The position numbers and the translations under genes are program-made. The notes beneath the pieces are model-generated. The model saw only the letters and a list, made by a program, of their open reading frames with translations. It was not told the origin of the DNA and ran no database searches. A stretch of DNA of 64,000 nucleotides from Pseudarthrobacter sp. NIBRBAC000502772 (GTDB taxonomy: Bacteria > Actinomycetota > Actinomycetes > Actinomycetales > Micrococcaceae). Of the stretch, positions 17,140 through 26,040 are shown in pieces (the first letter of the stretch is position 1; each line of letters starts with the position of its first letter). Location: the NCBI RefSeq assembly GCF_006517235.1, contig NZ_CP041188.1:4712001-4776000 (forward strand). Reading direction: 5' to 3'.

Positions 17140-18528
17140 TTAGCCGTAAACCGTTTCCTCGTCGTCGGATTCCTTGGCGATCCGACGAGCTAGGTAGAGG
17201 CCTTCCAAAGCGAGTTCGACGGCGGCGGCCCGCTGCCCGTCGTTCGTGGCACCCAGGCGCTCACTGATTTGGTCGTAGAGGCCGGAGCCGTTGAGGGACG
17301 GGAGGTTCTCCAGGAACTCCCGCGCGGTGACCAGTTCCCCCGTGGTCACCGTGGTGTGGCCGTCGAGCGCAGCCACGAGCTGGCCCATATCGATGCCGTG
17401 GAAGTGTGCCCGCACGGCCTCCGCGGTTGCCATGCGCAGGAGGTGGTCTAGGATTTCCTGTTCGCGCCCCTCCTCACCGGACTCGAACTCAATCTTGCCG
17501 CCAAGGACTTCCACCGCCGCGTCCAGGTCGATGATCCGGGCCACGGCCTCGTCCTCGCCGCGCACGCTGGCACGGCGAAGGGCTGCCGCGGCAACGGTTT
17601 CGGCGCCCGCGATGGCGAACCGCGCGGACACCCCGGAGGTCTGGTTGATCGCCGGAGACTGCCGCAGCGCCCGGGTGTAGCGGGCCAGGATCTCGAGGAT
17701 GACGGGCGGGACGCCGGCCACCAGGTGCCCCTCCTGCTTGATGACGGCCACCTCGTCGTCGAGCTCCAGGGGGTAGTGGGTGCGGATCTCGGCACCGAAG
17801 CGGTCCCGCAGCGGCGTGATGATCCGGCCGCGGTTCGTGTAATCCTCCGGGTTGGCGGACGCGACCACCAGGACGTCCAGCGGCAGCCGCAGCACGTAGC
17901 CGCGGATCTGGATGTCGCGTTCCTCCATCACGTTGAGCATCGAGACCTGGATGCGCTCGGCGAGGTCGGGCAGCTCGTTGATGGCGATGATTCCGCGGTT
18001 GGAGCGCGGTACCAGGCCGTAGTGGATGGTTTCCGGGTCACCGAGGCGGCGACCCTCGGCCACCCGCATCGGGTCGATGTCGCCGATCAGGTCGGCGACG
18101 GAGGTGTCCGGCGTCGCGAGCTTCTCGACGTACCGTTCCGAGCGGTGGCGCCACGCCACCCGCAGCCGGTCCCCCTCGGTGAGGGCGCGGGCACGGGAGT
18201 GTTCCGTGATGGGTTCGTACGGGTGTTCGTTGAGTTCCGAACCCTCGATTACGGGCGACCACTCGTCCAGCAGCCCGGCCAGGGTGCGCAGGAGCCTGGT
18301 CTTGCCCTGCCCGCGTTCGCCGAGCAGGACCACGTCGTGCCCGGCGAGCAGGGCCCGCTCGAGCTGGGGCAGGACGGTCCGGCTGAAGCCAAACATCCCG
18401 GGCCACGGATCGCGGCCGGCGGCGAGCGCGGCGAGCAGGTTGTCACGGATTTCGCGGCGCAGGTCCTTGTGCACGTGGCCGGAGGCACGCAGTTCACCAA
18501 CAGTGAAGATATCGGGGCGATCACTCAC
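17140..18528 (-). CDS. MoxR / magnesium-chelatase-I-like AAA ATPase
   Basis: This 462-residue AAA+ ATPase has Walker A GERGQGKTRLLRTL, a Walker B-region segment IIAINELPDLAERIQ, a sensor-like VVASANPEDYTNRGRI and an arginine-rich downstream helix (LRDRFGAEIRTHYP). The open frame runs up to 18705, but its first 59 residues overlap the divergent phosphatase gene and are low complexity. GTG 18528 (SDRPDIFTVGELRASGH) is the better start. The VWA protein follows 30 bases downstream, so both likely act as one chaperone complex. A truncated copy of its C-terminus lies at 3523-3645. Confidence 0.86.
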   Translation of the reverse strand: MSDRPDIFTVGELRASGHVHKDLRREIRDNLLAALAAGRDPWPGMFGFSRTVLPQLERALLAGHDVVLLGERGQGKTRLLRTLAGLLDEWSPVIEGSELNEHPYEPITEHSRARALTEGDRLRVAWRHRSERYVEKLATPDTSVADLIGDIDPMRVAEGRRLGDPETIHYGLVPRSNRGIIAINELPDLAERIQVSMLNVMEERDIQIRGYVLRLPLDVLVVASANPEDYTNRGRIITPLRDRFGAEIRTHYPLELDDEVAVIKQEGHLVAGVPPVILEILARYTRALRQSPAINQTSGVSARFAIAGAETVAAAALRRASVRGEDEAVARIIDLDAAVEVLGGKIEFESGEEGREQEILDHLLRMATAEAVRAHFHGIDMGQLVAALDGHTTVTTGELVTAREFLENLPSLNGSGLYDQISERLGATNDGQRAAAVELALEGLYLARRIAKESDDEETVYG

Positions 18529-18619
18529 CCCTCTACGGTAGACCTCCACCGGGCCGGGAATCGAGGGATTTGTCGAGATTCCCTGCTCACTCGGCGCCGG
18601 CGTCTTACGCTTGATCCTG

Positions 18620-19291
18620 ATGACTGCAGCAACGCCGCCGGAACCGCCGGCACCGCCTCCGGGTGCGCCCGGCACCCTGCTTCTTTTGGTGCGCCATGGG
18701 GTCACGCCGACGACGGGCAGGGTGTTGCCGGGGCGGGCACCGGGGCTTCATCTGTCCGACGCCGGCCGCGCCCAGGCTGAGAAGGTCGCGGAGCGTCTCG
18801 GGGACCTTCAGGTGGACGCCGTCTATTCCTCGCCGCTGGAGCGCGCCGTTGAGACGGCAGAACCGACGGCGGCCCGCGCAGGACGGAACGTGACGCACGA
18901 CGACGGCCTGCTCGAATGCGATTTCGGCGACTGGACCGGGGCTGCTCTGGCGGACGTGGCCGCCCTGCCGGAATGGCAGACGGTCCAGCACAGCCCCTCG
19001 ACCTTCCGTTTCCCGAACGGCGAGAGTTTCACGGAAATGCAGGCGCGGATTGTCGGATCGCTGGAGGCGCTGCGCACGGCCCACGCCGGCGGCGTGGTGG
19101 CGTGTTTCTCCCACGCCGATCCCATCAAGGCCGCCGTCGCCCATGCCCTGGGCACGCCCCTTGACCTCTTCCAGCGCATCGTCATCAGCCCGGGTTCGGT
19201 GTCGGCCATCTCTTTTGTGGACGGGCAGGCGCCCGCCGTGCTCATGGTGAATTCGACGTCGGAACCGCTCAGCGGGCTGCGGGGGCCGTGA
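18620..19291 (+). CDS. histidine phosphatase, MSMEG_4193 family
   Basis: This protein is a histidine-phosphatase-superfamily member. The catalytic histidine lies in LLLVRHGVTPTTGRVLPGR, and the other pocket residues are in YSSPLERAVETAEP, LLECDFGDWTG (acid) and ACFSHADPIKAAVA (second histidine). The variant sequence matches the actinobacterial MSMEG_4193 group. A TTG at 18611 is also possible, three codons earlier. The SCO1664-family gene begins immediately after its stop. In many actinobacteria this pair flanks a DUF3090 gene and the mycothiol gene mshC, so a conserved but uncharacterised cellular role is inferred. DUF3090 is absent between them here. Confidence 0.85.
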   Translation: MTAATPPEPPAPPPGAPGTLLLLVRHGVTPTTGRVLPGRAPGLHLSDAGRAQAEKVAERLGDLQVDAVYSSPLERAVETAEPTAARAGRNVTHDDGLLECDFGDWTGAALADVAALPEWQTVQHSPSTFRFPNGESFTEMQARIVGSLEALRTAHAGGVVACFSHADPIKAAVAHALGTPLDLFQRIVISPGSVSAISFVDGQAPAVLMVNSTSEPLSGLRGP

Positions 19292-20035
19292 ATGGGTGCT
19301 GCCAGCGGGACAGACGGTGAAACGGGGCAGGCTGTGTCCGGCCGGGAGCTGACGCTGCTTTGCGAGGGCAGCATCGAACTGGTGGGACGCATTCCGCGCA
19401 GCAGCAACGAGACGTTCCTCGTCGAGGTCACCGGCACGGATGGCACCTCGTATGCGGTCTACAAGCCGGAGGCCGGGGAACGGCCGCTGCCCGATTTCGA
19501 GCCCGGGCTCTACCGGCGGGAACGGGCAGCCTACCTGCTCAGCGAGTCGCTGGGGTGGGGCCTCGTGCCGCCGACGGTGATCCGCGAGGAGGCCCCGCTG
19601 GGGGTCGGGTCGCTGCAGTGGTTCATCCAGTGCGACTTCCAAGAGCATTACTTCACCCTGTTCGCCGACGCCCCCGAGACCCATCGAGAGCTGGCGCGCA
19701 TCGCCCTGTTCGACTACGTCAGCAACAACACCGACCGCAAGAGCGGACACGTGCTGCGCGGCGACGACGGGCGGGTGTGGGGCATCGACCACGGCCTGTG
19801 TTTCTCCGCCAGCTTCAAACTGCGCACCGTGATCTGGGACTTCGCCGGTGAACCCATCCCCGATGGCCTGCTCGAGGACATAGCTCCGCTCGCAGAAGCG
19901 GCGCCTCCCGACGTGGCCCAACTCCTCGACGTCGACGAGGTAGCCGCCCTGCAGCGCCGCGTCCAGCGCCTGCTGCGCGAAGGCGTGCTGCCGGTTGACC
20001 GCACCGGCATGCGCTACCCGTGGCCGCTGGTTTGA
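19292..20035 (+). CDS. SCO1664-family protein (PI3/PI4-kinase-like fold)
   Basis: This 247-residue protein matches the actinobacterial SCO1664 family. It shows SNETFLVEV, the probable nucleotide-binding YAVYKPEAGERPL with a lysine, YRRERAAYLLSESLGWGLVP, and the kinase-like loop FDYVSNNTDRKSGHVL followed by VWGIDHGLCF, which supply Asn/Asp metal-ligand candidates. These features resemble the HipA/PI3K-like kinase fold. It starts directly at the end of the MSMEG_4193-family gene and is certainly co-transcribed. Biochemical function is not known; a protein or small-molecule kinase acting opposite the neighbouring phosphatase is a reasonable hypothesis. Confidence 0.83.
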   Translation: MGAASGTDGETGQAVSGRELTLLCEGSIELVGRIPRSSNETFLVEVTGTDGTSYAVYKPEAGERPLPDFEPGLYRRERAAYLLSESLGWGLVPPTVIREEAPLGVGSLQWFIQCDFQEHYFTLFADAPETHRELARIALFDYVSNNTDRKSGHVLRGDDGRVWGIDHGLCFSASFKLRTVIWDFAGEPIPDGLLEDIAPLAEAAPPDVAQLLDVDEVAALQRRVQRLLREGVLPVDRTGMRYPWPLV

Positions 20036-20089
20036 CCAACGTCTCGGGCCGCAACGAAGTGGCTCGGCGGAACCCCGGATACTCAGCGG

Positions 20090-20395
20090 TCAGCCCGCTC
20101 CCTCACCCTCGCGGGCCGTCTCCTCCAGGATCCTCGCAGTGGGCGCTGCCGTCATCAGCTGCCCTATCACCTCAGGCTTGTCCCATACCTCGCTGCGGAG
20201 CCGTTCCAGAAAGACGGTCGCGGCATCCTTCGTGTCGAAGTCAAGGAGCACGGCCACGCTGTTCTGGTCGTCCGTATCCCGGAGCAGCCGGACAGACCTG
20301 GCGCCCGAGGCGGCGCGGCCTGCCGGATCGGAGTCAAATACTTTCTTGAAAGCCTCGTAGTCCCGGACTGGATAGCTGATCTGCAAGGTGAACAT
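20090..20395 (-). CDS. small ferredoxin-like alpha/beta-barrel protein
   Basis: This 101-residue protein begins MFTLQISYPVRDYEAF, with AGGGAAAGGAAC before ATG 20395. It contains RDTDDQNSVAVLLDF, an alternating strand, and FLERLRSEVWDKPEVIGQL, a helix. The beta-alpha-beta pattern resembles antibiotic-monooxygenase or cyclase-type dimeric barrels, but no catalytic motif is seen. The frame is open for more than 400 bases upstream, although only this part looks conserved. It stands alone between the SCO1664 gene and the LysR gene; function unknown. Confidence 0.65.
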   Translation of the reverse strand: MFTLQISYPVRDYEAFKKVFDSDPAGRAASGARSVRLLRDTDDQNSVAVLLDFDTKDAATVFLERLRSEVWDKPEVIGQLMTAAPTARILEETAREGEGAG

Positions 20396-20520
20396 CGTTG
20401 TTCCTTTCCCTGGGCTGTGACAGCTCAAAGATAGGCCTTCCAAAGTCATCCCGGTAGGGCCGGAGCGAAGGCCTTGAATCGGCGATGCCGCGAGCACCCC
20501 CGCCAACCGATTTCCCCTGT

Positions 20521-21459
20521 TTAGAGGTAGTCGCCGGCCCGTTCGCGGGCAATTTCGAGCAGCGTGGAGTGGAAAGCCACCTCTGCGGGTGCGTAGACCT
20601 TGTCCTGGCGCTGGGCGAGCAGGACGCGGCGCAAGGGGGCAGCGTCCCCGAGGCTGAGCACGCGGACATCCGGGTGCTGAAGCGCGACGGCGGTTTTGGG
20701 CACCATGGCCACGCCCATCCCCACACTGACCATCGCCTGGGCCTCCTGGTAGTCGTTGGCGAGGAATCCGATGGTGGGTTCGAACCCGGCGCTGTGGGCT
20801 GAACGCTGCAGCACCTCGACCACCGGATGTGCTTCCGCACGGACAATCCATGACTCGTCGCGCAGGTCCTCCATGCTCACCTGTTCCCGGTCGGCGAGCG
20901 GGTGGTTGCCCGCCACCAGGATCACTGTGCTCTCGCGGAAGACCTCCGTAACCCGGATGGAGTCGTCATGGAATCTGTTCCATGGGTAATCCCACAACAG
21001 GCACAGGCCGGTGACCCCCGATTGCAGGTCGGCCACTAGTTCATCGAAGCGGGCGCTGCGCAGCGAGAGGCTGATGGCCGGGTACCGCTTCTTGAAGGCG
21101 CGGATGACGATCGGCAGGAAGGACCCTGCCAGCGTGGGAAAGGTGCCCACGGTCAAGGCTCCCCGCTTGAGGCCTGCGATCTGGTCCAGGTCCGACTGGG
21201 CGGCCCGCATCTGTCGGAGGATCTGGCGCGCGTGGCCCGCCAGCACCTGCCCGGCCTCGGTGGGCACAACGCCACGGGAGCGGCGGTTGAGCAGGGGCTG
21301 CCCCACCTCCTGTTCCAGCTTGCGCAGCTGCTGGGAAACGGCGGAGGGCGAATACATCATCAGGTCCGCCGCGGCGGTGATTGAACCCTGCTCCACCACC
21401 TCCAGCAACAGCGTGAGGCGCCGAATATCGAAAAGGTGCTCCTTCTCGTCGTTAAGCAT
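20521..21459 (-). CDS. LysR-family transcriptional regulator
   Basis: This 312-residue regulator has an N-terminal helix-turn-helix (FDIRRLTLLLEVVEQGSITA then YSPSAVSQQLRKLEQEVG) and a LysR substrate-binding domain (GALTVGTFPTLAGSFLP, GLCLLWDYP, GVAMVPKTAVAL). ATG 21459 begins the conserved part; the frame extends upstream to 21543 without recognisable sequence. It is divergent from the PrpF-like gene, and the gap holds operator-like palindromes. It is the probable co-inducer-responsive activator of the prpF-matC pair, with a di- or tricarboxylate as a likely ligand. Confidence 0.9.
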   Translation of the reverse strand: MLNDEKEHLFDIRRLTLLLEVVEQGSITAAADLMMYSPSAVSQQLRKLEQEVGQPLLNRRSRGVVPTEAGQVLAGHARQILRQMRAAQSDLDQIAGLKRGALTVGTFPTLAGSFLPIVIRAFKKRYPAISLSLRSARFDELVADLQSGVTGLCLLWDYPWNRFHDDSIRVTEVFRESTVILVAGNHPLADREQVSMEDLRDESWIVRAEAHPVVEVLQRSAHSAGFEPTIGFLANDYQEAQAMVSVGMGVAMVPKTAVALQHPDVRVLSLGDAAPLRRVLLAQRQDKVYAPAEVAFHSTLLEIARERAGDYL

Positions 21460-21633
21460 TGCTTTACCCTTCGGCAGATTTAGTTCATTTAGTGCACGCA
21501 GGCCTGCAGCGCACGGTTCCTGGCCTGCTTCTTGCAACCGCAAGTGCGGATAACCCGGCGCAGCAGACGCACAGCAACAATGATTGAAGCAATCCTACAT
21601 CCCCCATCAATTATTGAACATTGTCTTAATTTG

Positions 21634-21645
21634 TGATCCGGATCA
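21634..21645. promoter_or_regulatory. palindrome in the LysR/prpF divergent promoter
   Basis: TGATCCGGATCA is a perfect 12-base palindrome, 56 bases before the PrpF-like start. A looser repeat (ATTGAACATTGTCTTAAT) lies just to its left. One of them is likely the LysR recognition site. Confidence 0.45.
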
Positions 21646-21700
21646 ATCTCTTACCAGGGCCCCTTGAAGTAATCGAGGCACAAGGAGATGTGAAGGAACA

Positions 21701-22816
21701 ATGAAGATCGAAGCAGAGTGGATGCGCGGAGGCACCAGCAAGTGCTGGGTGTTTGAAGCCGAGCATCTGGGCGGCGGCGCCAGCCTGGACTCGCTGTTGC
21801 CCCGAGTGTTCGGCAGCCCCGACTCCCGGCAGATCGACGGCGTCGGCGGCGCAACCTCCACCACGAGCAAAGCGGTAATCCTGCACCGGCCTGACGATGA
21901 CGATATCGACGTCGACTTCACCTTCGCGCAGGTGGGCATCGAAGAAGCCTCAGTGGATTGGGGCAGCAACTGCGGGAACTGCTCAGCTGTGGTTGGCCTG
22001 TACGCGATTGAAAAGGGATGGGTTGTTCCCAGCGGGGACGTCACAAGGATTGTCACCCGCAACACCAACACCGGGCAGATCATTGTCCAGCGGGTAGCAA
22101 CCCCCGCCGGCGCCCTGCCCATCGTCCCGGACGCCCAGATGCCTGGCGTCCCGTTTCCCGGCTACCGAGTGGGCCTCGGCTTCCACGATCCTGCCGGGAA
22201 GACCACCGGAACGCTGCTGCCCACCGGCTCGGTGACGGACACCATCACCGCCGGCGGAACCCGCTGGACAGTGTCCATGGTGGACGCCGGCGCACCCGTG
22301 GTGATCGTTCGGGCCGAGGAGCTTGGCCTGGACGCCGACCGCTACGACAGTTGGCAGGCCGGCGTCGAACTGCAGCTGGATACCTTGGACCAGATCCGGC
22401 GGCAGGCGGCGGTGCGGATGGGACTGGCACCCACCACCGCCCAGGCGGCGCGGGCCATCCCCAAGCTGGCCATCGCCGCCGCCCCGTCGCCCGCAGAAGA
22501 CGGCAGCGACATCAACGTCATGATGCTTTCGATGGGGCGGCCCCACCCGGCACTGGCCATCACCGGCAGCATCGCCCTGACCCTGGCAGCCCGCACCCCG
22601 GGCACCGTCCTGCATGCCATGACCGGCAGCGGGCTGGGGGCCACGCTGAAACTGCGAACCCCCGCCGGAGTCATCGAAACCTGGACCGAGGATCACGACG
22701 GCGCCCTGCTCGTCGGCGTCGACCGCACGGCCCGCAGCATCGCAACCACCATCATCCACCTCCCCGAGGCCCTCGGAACTGCTGCCGAAGCGTCCCTCGC
22801 GGGAGCCACTCAATGA
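21701..22816 (+). CDS. PrpF-family isomerase
   Basis: This 371-residue protein belongs to the PrpF/GalD family, whose members isomerise the double bond of 2-methylaconitate, 4-oxalomesaconate or similar unsaturated acids. It shows the N-terminal signature MRGGTSKCWVF, then SRQIDGVGGATSTTSKAVI, the cysteine-bearing WGSNCGNCSAVVGLYAIE, and the second-half repeat VSMVDAGAPVVIVRAEEL. The catalytic lysine and cysteine positions appear intact. No acnD/prpC/prpD or aromatic-ring-cleavage genes are near. It is followed after 12 bases by a MatC-type carrier and preceded by a divergent LysR gene, so an imported unsaturated di- or tricarboxylate is the probable substrate. Confidence 0.86.
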   Translation: MKIEAEWMRGGTSKCWVFEAEHLGGGASLDSLLPRVFGSPDSRQIDGVGGATSTTSKAVILHRPDDDDIDVDFTFAQVGIEEASVDWGSNCGNCSAVVGLYAIEKGWVVPSGDVTRIVTRNTNTGQIIVQRVATPAGALPIVPDAQMPGVPFPGYRVGLGFHDPAGKTTGTLLPTGSVTDTITAGGTRWTVSMVDAGAPVVIVRAEELGLDADRYDSWQAGVELQLDTLDQIRRQAAVRMGLAPTTAQAARAIPKLAIAAAPSPAEDGSDINVMMLSMGRPHPALAITGSIALTLAARTPGTVLHAMTGSGLGATLKLRTPAGVIETWTEDHDGALLVGVDRTARSIATTIIHLPEALGTAAEASLAGATQ

Positions 22817-22828
22817 GGAGTACCCGCC

Positions 22829-24271
22829 ATGACTAAGACTGTGCAACGCCCCACCGACGCTGTTGAGGAGACCCGGGACCAAAAGTCTCCGCGTCCCGCC
22901 CGCCGCCGCCGTATCCTGCTGATGGCGGTGGTAGGCATCACCTTCCTTGGTTTGCTTGCCCTCGTTCTGGCGGGAGGCGTCTTCAACCAGGCGCCCACCG
23001 CGGAATCGGAGCCGAGCATGACCGCAGTACAGATCATCCCGCTCATCATCCTCGTGGTGATGTTCGTCGTCGCCACCAAGTGGCCGCTGAACATCGGTGT
23101 GATGGGGCTGGTAGCCTCCTTCGGCGTCGGCTATTTCATGCTTGGCATGTCTGACAAGGAGATCCTTGCGGACTTCCCGGCCAACATCGTCATCACCATC
23201 ATCGGCGTCACCTACTTCTTCAGCATGGCGCAGCGGAACGGCACCATCGATATCATCGTCCAGAACTGTGTGCGGCTCGTCAGGGGCAAGACCCTCCTGC
23301 TGCCGTGGGTCTTCTTCCTTATGGCTGCAGCCCTCACAGCATTGGGCACCTTCTCCCCCGCCGCAGTGGCCCTGCTGGCGCCGGCGGCCCTTGGCCTGGC
23401 CTACGAGTCCCGCATCCACCCGGTGGTGATGGGCGCTTTCCTCATCAACGGCGCCCACGCCGGCGGCTTTTCCCCCCTCTCCGTGGCCGGCGTGCTGGTG
23501 CATGACATCGCCGTGAAGAACGGTTTCCCCATCTCCCAGGGCGCACTGTTCACCGCCAGCTTCGCCATCAACCTGATCCTCTCGGTCCTGACTGTGGTGC
23601 TGTTCGCCCTGCTGGGCAAGCTGCGCGACGGCGAGGGCCAGCACGCCGACCTTGAAACGACCACCACGGGCCGTCCTCACGGCCAGCAGATCCTGACGCT
23701 GGTACTGATTGCCGCCATGCTGGTGTGCGCGCTCGGATTCCACATGCCGATCGGCTTCGTGGCCCTCTCCGCCGGCCTGCTCCTGGCGCTGGTCAACATC
23801 AAGGAACACCGCACTTTCATTGGCGGCGTTTCCTGGTCCACTGTCCTGCTGGTGGCCGGCATGATCACCTATGTTTCCCTCCTCCAGCACGTAGGCGTCA
23901 TCGACACCCTCGCCGAGCAGGCACTGGCCCTGGGCGCACCGCTGCTGGTGGCGCTGGTCCTCTGCTACGTGATCGGCGTCGGCTCCGCGTTCGCATCGTC
24001 GACGGCGTTGCTCACCGCGTTCATTCCGCTGGCGGGTCCGCTGCTGGCCACCAGCTCGCTGAGCGCCTCCGGCACCGTGGCCGCACTGGCCATCGCCGCC
24101 ACCGTTGTGGACGTCTCGCCCTTCTCCACCGACGGCGCCCTGGTAGTGGCCAACGCCCGCGAGGACGACCGGCAGCGCGTCTACAAGCAGCTGATGACGT
24201 ACGCAGGTGGCGTGGTGCTGGTGGCTCCGGCATTGGCTTGGGTGTTGCTGGTACCCACCGGCATCATGTAA
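22829..24271 (+). CDS. MatC-type dicarboxylate carrier
   Basis: This 480-residue membrane protein has a cytosolic N-terminus rich in Arg/Lys and about twelve hydrophobic segments. The first half follows the MatC N-terminal domain (NIGVMGLVASFGVGYFMLG, ITIIGVTYFFSMAQRNGTID, FSPAAVALLAPAALGLAYE). The second half is a related repeat ending in ATVVDVSPFSTDGALVVANA. Relatives in Rhizobium import malonate or other dicarboxylates. It lies 12 bases after the PrpF-like gene and is followed by a hairpin, so the two form an operon for uptake and isomerisation of an organic acid. Confidence 0.84.
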   Translation: MTKTVQRPTDAVEETRDQKSPRPARRRRILLMAVVGITFLGLLALVLAGGVFNQAPTAESEPSMTAVQIIPLIILVVMFVVATKWPLNIGVMGLVASFGVGYFMLGMSDKEILADFPANIVITIIGVTYFFSMAQRNGTIDIIVQNCVRLVRGKTLLLPWVFFLMAAALTALGTFSPAAVALLAPAALGLAYESRIHPVVMGAFLINGAHAGGFSPLSVAGVLVHDIAVKNGFPISQGALFTASFAINLILSVLTVVLFALLGKLRDGEGQHADLETTTTGRPHGQQILTLVLIAAMLVCALGFHMPIGFVALSAGLLLALVNIKEHRTFIGGVSWSTVLLVAGMITYVSLLQHVGVIDTLAEQALALGAPLLVALVLCYVIGVGSAFASSTALLTAFIPLAGPLLATSSLSASGTVAALAIAATVVDVSPFSTDGALVVANAREDDRQRVYKQLMTYAGGVVLVAPALAWVLLVPTGIM

Positions 24272-24347
24272 CTTCGGGCGCCGCTCCTGCACTCCATCGC
24301 AACAGGAAGCCCGAAAGACGGGCGCAAGAGCGTGCATCCGTACGCGT

Positions 24348-24381
24348 CAAAGGCAGGCTCCGGCAACGGGTCCTGCCTTTG
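24348..24381 (+). terminator. terminator of the prpF-matC operon
   Basis: CAAAGGCAGG and CCTGCCTTTG form a perfect 10-base stem with a 14-base loop, 77 bases after the MatC stop. It also lies before the end of the converging DUF222 gene. Confidence 0.6.
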
Positions 24382-24455
24382 GCGTCCCGGGGTAGGACTC
24401 CCCGCATCCAGGCAGGAGAGTTGACGGGGCACACCAGAACAACAAGCCATCATCT

Positions 24456-25889
24456 TCAGGCGGCGAGATACATCATGGTGGCATGTTCGAGTGGGCTGGA
24501 AGCGTGGGGTGTGGAGCCAGGTGGCCAGTGCGTAGGTTCACGGTCCTGTTGCTCGGGTGGGTAGTGCCGGCCGGTGGGTGAAATCCAGCCAGGTGGTTCA
24601 TTCTGTGTTGCCTGCGCAGGCGTCCAGGCGGATGTGTGTTTGAGGCGGTGGTGTTTCGGGCAGACCTGTCCGAGGTTGCTGATCCCGGTGGTCCCGCCGT
24701 CCTGCCATGCCCTCAGGTGGTCGTTCTCGTTATCCAGAGATTGGTTGCTGCAGCCCGGGAAAGTGCAGGCACCGTCCCGCATCCTGAGCCACCGCTTCAG
24801 CGATTCGGGGAGCCGGTAACTGGTGCGGCCGATCTCCAGTGACGCTCCATCCCGCGGGTCAACCAGGACCCGGTAGAACGAGCTGGCACCATCGGCAACG
24901 AGCCTACGCGCGATCGACGCCGGGACCGGCCCGAACCCATCCACCTCCGCGGGTTCCTCAGTGAGCCCGAGGAGGGAAAACACGGGGACGGTCACCAGGA
25001 CGTCAGCCTTGGGGGAGGGCACCTCACCTGGCTGCTGGCTGGCGCTGCCCAGCAGCAGCCCCGCAGCGATGTCAGCCCGGATCTGGGTGAGTGTGCGCGA
25101 CTCGTCAGCGCCCTGCAGCCCCCGGCCCAGGGCAGAGGCCCTGTTCCATATGGCGCAGGCCGTGTCACCGGGAAGGTAGAGCGAGATCCAGCCCATGCCG
25201 TCCCGGTCCGGGGTATATTCCATTCGACGGTCCGCCACGCTCTTTGCATGGCGCTTCTCCAGGGATTCCGGGTGGTGGCGTTCGCGCCAGGCCCGGACTT
25301 TCCGCCGGAACCGGGAGGGCACCAATTCGCCGGGCGTGGCACAGCGGGCGCCGTCCGGCGCCCCCGGGTCGAAGAAGTGTGATTCCAGGGCCGAAACGGC
25401 CGCCGGGGGTAGGCCATCGGTTTCGTCGACCATAATCCGGGCGTGCTGCCAGGCGATGGTCCCGGCCTGAAGCGCGTCCAATGCGGCCGGCAGGGACGTA
25501 GTCAGCGCATGGGCCTCGCCAAGAAGGGCCGATGCGGCGCGTTCGCCGATGGTGAGTACGCACGCCACTTCTGCCACCAAGGACATCTCCTGCGCCGACG
25601 CCTCATATGCACTTGCGGGCGGGGCCTCCAGCGCCGCTGCGGCCTCCGCGTAGGCGGCCAGCAGCCGGATCTTCGCCGCCGCCGTCGCCGACTCGACCCG
25701 CGCCAGTACGCCCAGCCCTTCCAGGCATGCCTCCGAGAACTCCCGCAACGGATCAACATCAGCTTGGATTGGTAGAGACGAAGGGCAGGAAATAACGCCG
25801 GCAAGCTGACCGACCAACCCGGCCACCGACACGACGGCAGCCGTCACTGCGGCCCTGCCTCCCGCATCGATAACCGCAACGGTTTCCAT
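24456..25889 (-). CDS. DUF222 / HNH endonuclease domain protein (13E12-like)
   Basis: The N-terminal two thirds are the DUF222 region with Ala-rich helices (ARVESATAAAKIRLLAAY, ACVLTIGERAASALLGEAH, GTIAWQHARIMVDET). The C-terminus carries an HNH nuclease: CTFPGCSNQSLDNENDHLRA, GGTTGISNLGQVCPKHHRLK, with paired Cys and the H-N-H residues. The frame is open to 26024, but ATG 25889 (METVAVIDAGGRAAV) is the plausible start, giving 477 residues. These proteins occur in many copies in actinobacteria, and their biological role is not established; mobile or defence links have been suggested. It stands alone here. Confidence 0.85.
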   Translation of the reverse strand: METVAVIDAGGRAAVTAAVVSVAGLVGQLAGVISCPSSLPIQADVDPLREFSEACLEGLGVLARVESATAAAKIRLLAAYAEAAAALEAPPASAYEASAQEMSLVAEVACVLTIGERAASALLGEAHALTTSLPAALDALQAGTIAWQHARIMVDETDGLPPAAVSALESHFFDPGAPDGARCATPGELVPSRFRRKVRAWRERHHPESLEKRHAKSVADRRMEYTPDRDGMGWISLYLPGDTACAIWNRASALGRGLQGADESRTLTQIRADIAAGLLLGSASQQPGEVPSPKADVLVTVPVFSLLGLTEEPAEVDGFGPVPASIARRLVADGASSFYRVLVDPRDGASLEIGRTSYRLPESLKRWLRMRDGACTFPGCSNQSLDNENDHLRAWQDGGTTGISNLGQVCPKHHRLKHTSAWTPAQATQNEPPGWISPTGRHYPPEQQDREPTHWPPGSTPHASSPLEHATMMYLAA

Positions 25890-25984
25890 AAGCACAGCAT
25901 GGCAGGGGGGTCTGACATTCATGTCGCGGCCCATCCGGTCAAGATGCGCAGGCAAATCTCCTGGCCATGTCCAAGGAGTCCTCA

Positions 25985-26001
25985 CGTCACACAACGTGAC
26001 G
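25985..26001. repeat. short inverted repeat upstream of the DUF4430-like gene
   Basis: CGTCAC and GTGACG are separated by five bases, 40 bases before the GTG start of the lipoprotein gene. It could be an operator. It is too small for a cobalamin riboswitch, and no B12-box was found. Confidence 0.35.
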
Positions 26002-26040
26002 GCTTCCGAATCCCGATTGGCCACGCCCTACCCTTGAAGC

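Noticed and set aside
21983..24337. 784-codon open frame on the minus strand
   Set aside because: It is the antisense of the PrpF and MatC genes, rich in Gly, His, Gln and Asp with no domain, as expected for a GC-rich shadow frame.
25890..26040. cobalamin riboswitch before the DUF4430-like gene
   Set aside because: The gap is only 151 bases and has no B12-box or typical conserved core; only a short inverted repeat was seen.
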